Source: Allacma fusca
Taxonomy: Eukaryota; Arthropoda; Collembola; Symphypleona; Sminthuridae
Direction of reading: 5' to 3'
Assembly (NCBI GenBank): GCA_947179485.1
Contig: OX359246.1
Location: 38,543,632-38,607,631, forward strand
Length of the DNA stretch: 64,000 nt
Each line of letters begins with the position of its first letter. Position 1 is the stretch's first letter. The position numbers were made by a program, and so were the translations under genes. A model generated the notes under the pieces. That model was not told the origin of the DNA. It did not search any database and saw nothing but the letters and a program-made list of their open reading frames with translations. Positions 48,466-58,700 of this stretch are shown piece by piece.

Positions 48466-49757
48466 ATGCCCAAGACAAATGTGGATGGAGTTAAAATAAA
48501 TTATAGGATCGTTGGAGATGGACCTCATACAGTGTTGTGCTTACCGGGATTTTTAGGCATGTATAATATGTAATTACATTTACCAAAAATTTAAGGATTT
48601 TCAGTGGTAATAACAATTTGGGTTTTATTTATTTACATAGGAACAATTGACCTGGACTTTCAACCATTTTTTGACAAGGCTGACAAAACAAAGTTCCGTT
48701 GGGTTTGTTGGGATCCACCAGGTTACGGGGACAGTCGCCCACCTCCGAGGGAGTTTACCCGCAATTTTTGGGAAAATGATGCGGAATTAGTTTGGAAACT
48801 TATGCAGGTCAGATTTTCAGAATAAATCTAAATTTGTTTTGTACAGGCGTACCGATAACAAAATAATAATGATTACTCTTAAAATAGACATAGAATATTT
48901 GCAAGAGAGATAATTTTTTAATTTTTAGAAACTTGGCATCAAAACCTACTCAGTATTTGGGTGGAGTCAAGGTGGGGCAACTGGCATGATTCTCGCTGCC
49001 AATAATCCGGAGTCTGTCCAGAAATTAATTACTCTTGGAGCGGAGTATGCAATCGATAAAAATTCAGTGAGGGTTTACAGCGGTAATTACTATTTAATAG
49101 TAGATATGTAATAACTCTTGAGCCCCAAATATTAAAATACGTTCCTATGGATTTGTAACATACTCCTATTAGGGGGGTGTTATTAATAATTTGCTAAATC
49201 CGGGCAAAACATTATTTATTTTTAGCCATGAAAGGAATCGACTTCTGGCCAGAAGATAAGCTCAAAAAGCAGTTGAAATACTACGACCAGAATTATTTGA
49301 AGCGCATGACGGAGGAAATGTTTGATGTGGCTGTTGAAATTAACACAAATAACGGTGGGGATTTTCTCAGAAACACTCCTTCTTTAATTAAATGCCCTGT
49401 CTTGATCATGCATGGCACAGAGGACACAACTAGCCCGGTGGAGAATGCTCACAAATTTCACTCAAAAATCAAGAATTCGGAGTATTTTTTTTTACTTTTT
49501 ATTTATTTACAGTAATCTATAAAATTTGAGGATGCAAGAAGCACACGAGACATTTACACTTGAACGCTTCAATCTCCTATAAATTTACATTTGAGTTTTT
49601 CAAAATAAATGCATAAATGAATTATGTTTTTTTTTATGTGGAATTAATTCTTTGTTTTTGCAGATTGAAAATATTTCCTACGGGAAAGCACGATTTGCAC
49701 CTCACTCAAACGCAAGAAGCCGTGGAAATTGTGGAAAACTTTTTACTCTCCAAATAG
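48466..49757 (+). CDS. BPHL-like alpha/beta hydrolase G (five exons, complete)
   Basis: Exons are 48466-48556, 48641-48807, 48929-49082, 49226-49481 and 49664-49757 (91, 167, 154, 256 and 94 nt), giving 253 aa. It starts MPKTNVDGVKINYRIVGDG. Motifs are LPGFLG, WDPPGYGDSRPPPREF, GWSQGGATG, HGTEDTTSPV and GKHDLHLTQ. Intron 1 also begins GC (TTTTTAG|GCATGT), so the noncanonical donor predates the duplication. It differs from F mainly in exon 3 (EYAIDKNSVRVYSG) and the start of exon 4 (DFWPEDKLKKQLKYY). Confidence 0.9.
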
Positions 49758-50787
49758 CCGTATTCATGTCTCAATTTCCGACTTGTGCAGAAATCAACTG
49801 ATGGTTGTATGTAAGTGCTTTTGCGGCCTATGTTTTTGTGTGCCCACAATTTTGCATAGTTCAAAATAATTACTGTAACACTTGATTAAAGCGAATCAAA
49901 TATTCTTTAACTCTGTCTCTTGTAGGAACTACGTTGGACAAACGGTTCCTTAAAATGTGTATCATTGCTTTTCATTTTCAAGAATGATTTGTATACAATG
50001 ATTTATATCTTTTATGATAAATTTGGATCATACATAAAAGCTTATTCAATTTTTAAGTATGTAGAGTAATTGTTGGTAATAATAAACTTGCGTTGTTGGA
50101 ATTGTCAAACTGCATTGCTTTGTTTTCACTGCAGCATTATAGTCACGGAGTTGGTTCATAATTTCTTTTCACATGAGTTTGTATGGAGTAAAATTTACAA
50201 TAATTACGGTCCATTTGTGTGTGAAAAAATTTACCTTCCCATGACAACTAACGAGAAGTTGTGAAACTAGAAAATCAAGTGTAGAAAGAAAGAAAGAAGG
50301 TTCACTGGGTATTTCCACCTGAGCTCCACAGAAACAGATTATTACCGTCATAATTAATCCCTGCAAAATTTTCTAAGGAAACTGATAATTGTAGGTGTGC
50401 ATGGCATAATAGAAAAATAATGCTTTTAATGTACTTGTAAGCCCCTCGAGAATATTCTGGAAACGTGAGTGTTCTGCCTGCTGTTAGTTCAGCATAGGCA
50501 CAATTACATTAGTTGAAAATCCACATTATAAGGTTACCCTTAGATTGATCTCATGTTTCATTTTTCCATCAGGAACATTTTAATTTCTTGGTAAAAACTA
50601 AAATAGTGACTATTTCACTCATATTGTACCGCGGGCCTAAAACTCTAATAATTGTTGACTGTACATAAAATTCCTTCCATGATTCCCGAGAATTATTAGT
50701 ATTTTCTTACAAATATTTTATTTCGAATTTTGCAAACTCCACTGTTACTGTCACGTTTGACGTTAAACCATACGCAGGAAGTTAATC
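49758..50787. other. Intergenic between hydrolases G and H
   Basis: Non-coding as far as I can see. The open frame at 50070-50264 has no recognisable domain. Confidence 0.4.
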
Positions 50788-52039
50788 ATGCCGAAAGTAA
50801 AGATTGACGGGATTAACATAAATTACAAAATCGTCGGAGATGGACCAAACACCGTGCTTTGCTTACCAGGATATTTGGGTACGTTATAATAGACAGCGCA
50901 TATTAATGTTTTTCATATTTTTAAAACACATTTTTGATTTCTCAGAACTCTATCCTGCTAAATAATTTTTCATAGGAAATATTGACATGGACTTTGGACC
51001 GTTTCTCGAAAAAGGGGACAAATCAAAATTCCGATTTGTCTGTTGGGATCCTCCGGGCTATGGCGGGAGTTTCCCTCCAAAGAGAGAATTTACTTCCGGA
51101 TATTTGCAACGGGATGCGGACATTGTTTGGCAGCTGATGGAGGTAATAATATTTGTCAAAAAATATGTAAACAAGGAATTACTTTTAGAAAATAATAAAA
51201 CCGGTCATTTTTTACTTGACTAATTTTAGAACCTAGGCTTTGAAAGTTACTATGTTCTGGGATGGAGTCAAGGTGGCGCCACTGGAATAATTCTAGCTTC
51301 GTGTAATCCTGAATCTGTACTCAAGCTAGTTACTATTGGGACAGAAGCAACTCTAGGAGATCCCTCAGTGAGATTCTATAATGGTATGGGATTTATTGTC
51401 CACGGGAATAAGAATAATTATTACTGTCTGAGACCTCAGCTAAGATTCATAATTATATGCCAACATTTTCATGAAATACAAAATTCAGCCGATAGAGCGT
51501 AATAGTAAAATCATTTAGAGGGAGAAAATATTTTATGCAGCTTGCAAGAACATTGAATTCTGGCCCAAAGAGAATATCGAAAGGCAGCTCAAGTTTTACA
51601 AGCGAAATTATTTGGAGTCGATGGCCCTTCAAATGGCTGAGCACTGTGTTGACATGAATAAATTTCAAGAGGGAGAGTATATGAAGAAAGCTACTACAAC
51701 TGTGGCATGTCCGGTTTTAATTGTTCATGGGCAGGAGGACACTACCAGTTCACTAAAAAACGTTGATATTCTCAAAGCGAGGATTCCCAAATCTGAGTAA
51801 TGTCATATTTTTGGAGTATTTAAATACTGTTGCAAAAATGTAATTATTACGGATTTCTACGAGCGTTTAATTACTGCCTAATAATTATACAGTGCAAATA
51901 ACAACGTAAAACAACTCTTGATTTTGTACCTTTTGTATTTTCCAGGGTGCTGATATTTCCTACAGCGAAGCACGACGTGCACCTGACTCATACGGAAGAG
52001 TTTCTTGAGGCTTTGGAGAAGTTCTTACTCCACAACTGA
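50788..52039 (+). CDS. BPHL-like alpha/beta hydrolase H (five exons, complete)
   Basis: Exons are 50788-50878, 50976-51142, 51230-51383, 51541-51796 and 51946-52039 (91, 167, 154, 256 and 94 nt), giving 253 aa. It starts MPKVKIDGININYKIVGDG. Motifs are LPGYLG, WDPPGYGGSFPPKREF, nucleophile GWSQGGATG, acid HGQEDTTSSL and His AKHDVHLTH. Closest to D by eye: both have GYLG|GTA at the first junction and IGTEA after the elbow. All introns are GT-AG. It is the last gene of the cluster in this window; repeats follow. Confidence 0.9.
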
Positions 52040-53071
52040 TGTTTATGGAAGTTGCATTCAGCTGACTCTGCGCAATGAATGCAATACTTGCATCTCAATA
52101 CATGGTTTTATTTTGTACATCCGATATTTCCTCTTTAGCACAAAGTAGTTCTTGATTTTGCGGATGGAGCGGACTGTTTCTTTGAAGATTTAGGCATAAA
52201 TAGCGTAAATATCTGGATATTAATAAATACCGAATTTTCTGGCTCTAAGGAAAATAAAAATGAGTATGTATTGGAAATAAAGCCACAAATTAAATACTTT
52301 GCAATGTATTTTAAAAATTCATTTATAATGTTTGGATTTCATGCAAGTTGTCCAATAGTGTTTCATAAACTAGTCATCGTTATAAAAATACGTTCTAAAA
52401 TTTGTAGTGCTAAAAAACTGAGTCGCTTTGGTCTTAATTACGCAATTATTTTTAAATATTTTTGATCTTCTGAGGACTAAACTTACAATTATCATAAACG
52501 GATGTTTCGTATACCCTTGCCCATGAGGGCTATTAGTTGTAGGTTTATATGTAATAGAGTTTATGGCATTAAGTACTTATTGATTTATTTTTTTCAAGAC
52601 CTTCCTCCAACATGTGTCGAAAGTTCCGGGTTATTGTATGGAGTTCTGGAGTGAACATTAATCAAACTTTACGGTGCATTTAACAATAACTTTACAAACA
52701 AGATTGGTATTTCGTCCAAAATTTATTACAATATTTTAAACACCCTTGCAGGATCTGACTGTACATATTATGATGCAATCGTATATTTATTTAAGTTGAA
52801 ATATTACGTCAGCAAGCATTACGTAATTACGTATGTACTTATTTATAGGAGTGCTTTAAAATTTTTATGTTTATGTTTTTCAAGGATGTAGGACAGGAAT
52901 TTAGGGTAAGGTGTCTTATCAGGAATCACTTTGAAAAATTAACATTGTGGCAAAACATGAATGGGGACAAATAGGCTTACGATTTCGATAAAAATTTTAT
53001 GCTATTCAAAGGGGTATATTCTCTCAACGACAGAATACTTCAAGGAAATATCCCAAGTCATAACAAGGAAG
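52040..53071. other. Intergenic downstream of hydrolase H
   Basis: AT-rich and non-coding. No feature recognised. Confidence 0.4.
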
Positions 53072-53345
53072 CAGTGCTCGGCACGGGTACGAAAAATCGG
53101 TACCCGTACCCGTATCCGTACCCGAAGTGCGGGTATTTCAATAACTGGTATCTATACCCGTACCCATACCCGAATATCCGGGTACAAATTTTTCGTACCC
53201 GTACCCGCAATGTTATCTCAATCCATGTACCTGTACCCGCATTGTACCCGTACCCGAAAATACTCGAAAATTGTATCCATACTCGGGTATCTCAGTGTCG
53301 TACCCGTACTCGTACCCGGGTACTTTATCCAGATTTTGTTTTAAT
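53072..53345. mobile_element. hAT MITE of the CAGTGCTCGGCACG family, GTACCCG word array
   Basis: It starts CAGTGCTCGGCACGGGTACG and is then almost entirely GTACCCG/CGGGTA words in both orientations. Two long open frames (52961-53349) are by-products of the word array. No matching right terminus or 8-bp duplication was found, so the right end may be missing. Related ends occur at 31013 and 35002. Confidence 0.6.
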
Positions 53346-53404
53346 GTAATACATGTACGTTATATGTAATAATGTATGACACCTGAGTGGGTAATTTTGA
53401 CTAG

Positions 53405-53957
53405 TGTTAATATAAAGATTGTAGTTTGATGGTTCGTAATGGAGGAAATGTAATGAAAAGCCGATTATGGAATTAAAATGGGAAATATAAATGGATTTGA
53501 GAGTGAGAGATGAAAATGTTGGGGAATAGTGTAGAAGGTAGAGAGGCACTTTCTTGGAGTGAGGGATTTCGGGTTTGTGTCTCAGCGTATGGAAGATACG
53601 AAAAATGAGTAAGTATGTGCGTATAAGGTTTTGTTCTCACGGTATACTTTATTTTTCTATCGTGCGTGAATGGATACACTTAGTTGGTCTCACACGCGTT
53701 CCCTTGCTCTGCTTAGCTCAAGATCTGACGTTGCTCTTTTCTCTCGTGCCTTCGGAGGCACGTGTTTTTATACGGAGGTGAGCACAAATGTGCCCACCTC
53801 CAGTATTCACAAAGGTTTACATTTTGACCAATAATATTAGGTTAAAGGAAGTACCTAACTTATTTTTCATGGAACTTTACATCTTAACAGTACGTATATG
53901 TATGTTAATGTTAACGTTACATTTATTGAGTGTTACAAAACCAAATATCGGTTAACA
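53405..53957 (-). repeat. 3' LTR of the Ty3/gypsy element
   Basis: 553 bp, TG...CA ends, matching 63106-63658 with no difference that I could see. Confidence 0.92.
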
Positions 53958-55714
53958 TTCTACGGGGAAGGGGAAACAATGTCCCCATTGTTTAAGAGGG
54001 TAGGAACTGTAACAGATTTTTTGTACCGTTGGTATTTTTAGTCCGCTTCTATCTTGAACTGGGACGACGTAGTTTCTTTTTCCTCTGGTTTTCTTGGCTT
54101 GAACTCTTTCCACTGGAGTTGAATAAACTTTGTAGCTTTACAATATTATTTTAACATATAGAATATACATAAAAACTGTATTTGTTGTTAAAAATAACAT
54201 CGAAATTTTGCAGTATTAGCGTAAATGTTTGTATAAACTTCCTGGAGTGGCAGTAAATTCTGTCCCCAGAATTCGTAAGACAGAATTGAGGAAAATTTGG
54301 AGAGGGGATTCGCAAGATGGAGACTTTATACACGGTGAGTAACAATTTCGTATTGGGTTAGTGAGATTGAAATTGTAAAATAGCTTATAGTATGAACTTT
54401 AAAGTTTGTGTATAACAGATTTTACAGAAATTTTGTGTGTGTACAGGGTGTCTAATGGGAAGTGGCGAAATGTAGTGATCAGCTACAATTTCTGGAAATA
54501 AGGAAAATGTGTTGGGAGCTGCAGCTCATAGTACGTAGGTATAGAATTAAGACAATAATTGTTAATTGTGTAATATAAGAGTGTTATGTGTGAGAATTAT
54601 GTGAGAGTGTTTGTGAAGCTAGGGAAAATTGTTAGTAATGAAATGTAATATTTTTGTTTTGGTATTCTTCTGGATTGTAGATGACTTGCAAATGTCATGG
54701 CGTCCCATGTGTGCTTGCAGTTGGAGTTGTCATCATAGAGGGTGCTGACCTGAACATCCGTGAATGTGGGTCATGTTGTGAAGTCTGCAAAAGTGAGTGA
54801 AGAATTTTGCTGGAACTCAAAAGAAATGTGCACATTAGTATTTTTCTCAGAATAAAATTATAATGCAGGGTTTGTAATGTTACAGGGTGACAACGGAAAT
54901 CTGTGTGCTGGTGCTGATCATCATGGAAGAAATTGTGAAGTTCCAATTAAGATTATTTGTTCTTCGTACAGTGTGCTTCTTATCTTTCTTGACTTTTTCA
55001 TTTTTGTTAGGAGAACGGGTCTGCGGTTGTCTTGCCCTTGCAATTCGTAGATCCAGGTAATTTGTTAATGATAGTCGGTTATAGTGTGATTGAGGTGGCC
55101 AACGTTATGAGCACACCGAGACTTGTTGGTCCTAAGCGTTCAATGGGAGTTTAAGGCACCTGAGAGGGTCGGAAACCCCTGCCATAGGATGGTTGTGTGT
55201 GTGTTTAAATAACGTTGGTCAGTTTTAATAACACTTGGGACTTAGACAAGTTACCGAGGATGTGACCTTCGAAAGGCACAGATTATTATTTTGAATTTTG
55301 TGGAGTTTATCTTGATACAGTACTTCTGGTTAATTAAAGATGACAGGTCATGATGTAATACCTTTAGAAGGGCTGACTTTTAAGGGGGAAGGGTCACTCC
55401 GTGAGGGAGGGGTGACCTTCCACTTAGGGGGGGTTGGGGGGGGAAACCCTCGGGTTGTTCTGGCGTAAACGGGTCACGCCAATTTTTTTTTTGTAAATAA
55501 AGACATAGAAATTTTTTCAGGGCAGGAGAGGTCAGTGAACTTAGAGTAGCATTATATAGCGTATTGAATTTTGGATTTGTAAACGACTCCGAAATGGGAG
55601 TTGTATGTGTTGTGTGTGGAATAAAAAATTCTATTGTAACTGAAGGGGTGTTCATGAATTTGTTGAGCATAGAGCATATATTTGTAAATGAAGTTGGACC
55701 CAATGTCTATGTGG

Positions 55715-58700
55715 TTAGAGCTGATAACTGTGATCATGGTTAGGCGGAACCGTTGCATGGTGATATAAACTGTCCATAGCGTTAATAGTAGTTCTTGTGC
55801 TACGTCTAAATTCCGAATCCTGACGGGAATAAAAATCTGTGGGTAATATTTGTTGAGAATCCTGTTCCAATAATTGTTGCTGTGTTCTGCGAACACGTTT
55901 ATTGGGAATTGTTATAGAGGAGGAATGAGGAATTTCCATAGTGGAATTTTTAGGTGCAGATAACAGTGCTTCTCTATAGGTAGGTTTGAGAGGCTGCTCA
56001 TGAATTTCTGGAGAGATTGTAGTAGGTTGTTGAACGGGGAATGGAGGCACTGTATCTCGTAATGGGAATGCATGATTGTCATGTAATGGTAATTCTGGTT
56101 CAAGAATAATGTGAGGCTGACATGAGGACTGGTCAGAAATAATTTCAGGAATAATGTCAGGTTCTGGAGAGTGCACGTCTTCTGTAGATTTAGTGAGGTC
56201 TTGAGGAATCTCTGGTAGCTCTGTAAACGGCTCCTGCTCTGGAGGCGCGTACTCATTATTGAGCAGAGATTTAGTGTTGAACACATTAGGGCGTTCATAG
56301 AATAGTTTCAGTCTGGAAACGTGAACCGTTAGGGTTTTAACTGTGGTACCAACGGATCCTCTAATGGTATAGTTGACTGCAGAGGGTTGGTCAATAACAG
56401 AGAATGGACCTTTCCGTTTTGGGAGTAACTTTGTACTCGTTCCTGGCTGTATGGACGTGTGTTCAAGTAGAACGTTATCTCCGATGTTATAGTTTACTGT
56501 TCTTTTAGACTTATTTACGCGTGCAGCGTACTTTTCTCTGTGACGGGCTAAAATTTCATGGGTAGTCTTCCATAGAGTAGCCATGTCTTGGACATTCCGG
56601 TTTTCCGGAGTAAATGTAGGAAATGCATTTCTCAACGGGGTGCGTGCATGAAAACCATGCAGCACATAGAAGGGGGTAAAACCGTGTGAACTATGAAGAG
56701 TATTATTGAGATGGAATATAATGGCAGGAATTGCATGGGGCCAATCAGCCTTGTTCTCAGCCCTATATATGGAAATGAGATCACCTAAGGTCTGATGTGT
56801 ACGCTCTATGAGCCCCTGGCTCTGGGGGTGAAATGCCGTTGAGTAGTTCATCTTAAAAGCAAATAGTTGTGAAAGTTCATTAATGACCACATTATGAAAT
56901 TCAGTTCCTTGATCTGACTGTATAATCTCGGGAAGGGAATAGACGGCAGCGATTTTGTTGAAAATGAATTTGGCTATAGCGGACGCATCTGCTGTGGGTA
57001 CAACTTCAGCTACAAGAAATTTGGTCAAGTAACAAATTGCGGTTATTATATATCGTGGACGTCCTTCTTTGTTGGATAAGGGCCCCTGGACATCGAGCTG
57101 GATTCGCTCGAAGGGTCGGAGGGGAATGGGAATGAATTGAAATTCGCCTGGCTTTTTGTGTCCTCGGGGAGATTTTCTTTCTTGACAGAATTTACAAGAT
57201 TGGATAAATTCTTTGATGTCTTTACTCATTGTTTTCCAGAAGTAACTTTGTTGGATTTCCTTCAGAGCTTTGGTATGGCCTGTATGGGACACTGGGTTAT
57301 GGTGACGTTTAATTATATCCGGGACCATGTGATGTGGTATCATGAGTAGGGATTTTTCTCCAAGTTTTTTGTTATGTTTATACAAGATGTTGTTGTATAA
57401 GGCGTACGTCGAACGTAGTCTCCAATTTGTATGAAGCTTATTAATTATATCCGTGAGTGCTGGATCTTTTGCTTGTTCCTGTTGGAGAATACCAATGTCT
57501 ATGGTATGGACAGAAAGGCATGCTTCCTCGTCTGTCTGTGAGTGGGTGGGTTCTTGGAAGGGATTACGGCTGAGACAATCTGCGACCTTATGAGTGGTTC
57601 CTTTGACATATTTTATTTTTATGTCAAAGGACATCAACAGTAATTGTAAGCGCTGGAGTTTGGGATCTAGATCGTCCTTGCTTTTGAGAATATAGCATAA
57701 AGAGTGGTGGTCAGTTTTGACCGTGAATGGTATGCCAAGTAAATACTCCTTTAATTTCATTACGGACCACGTTATGGCCAGTAGTTCTAAAATGCGAATG
57801 TGATACTTAACTTCATATTTATTTAGACGTCGGCTGAGGAAGAAAACTGGATGTTCCAAACCATCGGGGTGAAGTTGTGTCATGTAGGCACCAAGTCCTT
57901 GGTAGGAGGCGTCTGTATATAAAAATGTTTCCTTTTGGGGATCAGAGTGTGCTAAGACTGGTTTGCACAATAGGAGATTCTTCAGGGCTTGGAATGCTTG
58001 ATCACATTCGTGAGTCCACAGGAACGGGGTGTTCTTTTTTGTGAGTTCTCGTAACGGTGCTGCTATATGTGCAAAATTGGGCACAAATCTTCGGAAGAAG
58101 TTAGCCATTCCAAGAAAGGACTGGACTGTAGTGATGTTAGTTGGGGCGGGCATCTGCCTTAATCCATTTAAATTGTCATCGTAGGGTTGAATTCCATAGG
58201 CGGTAATTGTGAACCCAAGGAGGTTTATTTTTTCGTAACCAAATTTACATTTGGTTGGCTCAAACTTGAGGTTATGCTGGGCAAAGCGTATGAAGATTTT
58301 CCTGAGTTTAGAAATATGCTCGTCAATGGTTCGACTAGCAATGATAATGTCATCAACATATGCTAGTGCGGTATTGTATTTGAGATCTGCCAGAATAACA
58401 TCTATCACCCGGCAAAAATGAGAGGGGGAATTCCGTGTTCCAAATGGCATGTCCTTATATTGATACTGCCCATTTCTGGTGATGAAGCTGAGTTTTTCTC
58501 TGGAGGCGGGTTCCACCGTTATCTGATGGAACCCTGACGCGAGGTCTAGAGTTGAAAAATACTTTTGATTCTGTAGACGACGAAGAATCTCGTCAATGCT
58601 GGGCAGGGGCCAATGCATAGGTTTAGTGATGGCGTTGAGTGATCGGAAATCAATAACCATTCGGGGCTTTCTGATACCCTGGTCATTTGGTTTTTTGAAA

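Larger units (their letters stand above)
45070..49760 (+). repeat. Tandem duplication carrying hydrolases F and G
   Basis: The sequence starting AGGATAACTAATA(G/A)AAAA at about 45071 recurs at 47161. Exons, introns and upstream sequence then align closely over both units. The second unit carries an extra stretch of about 0.5 kb (about 47731-48240) between TAGCCT and ATGTTTCCATTTCTCC that the first lacks. Confidence 0.8.

Noticed and set aside
52961-53349. Two overlapping open frames rich in YPYP / RTRT
   Set aside because: Both are readings of a GTACCCG word array in a MITE; there is no domain and two frames are equally open.
53958-55710. Possible envelope gene between pol and the 3' LTR
   Set aside because: Only short frames without a signal peptide, membrane segment or known domain were seen.
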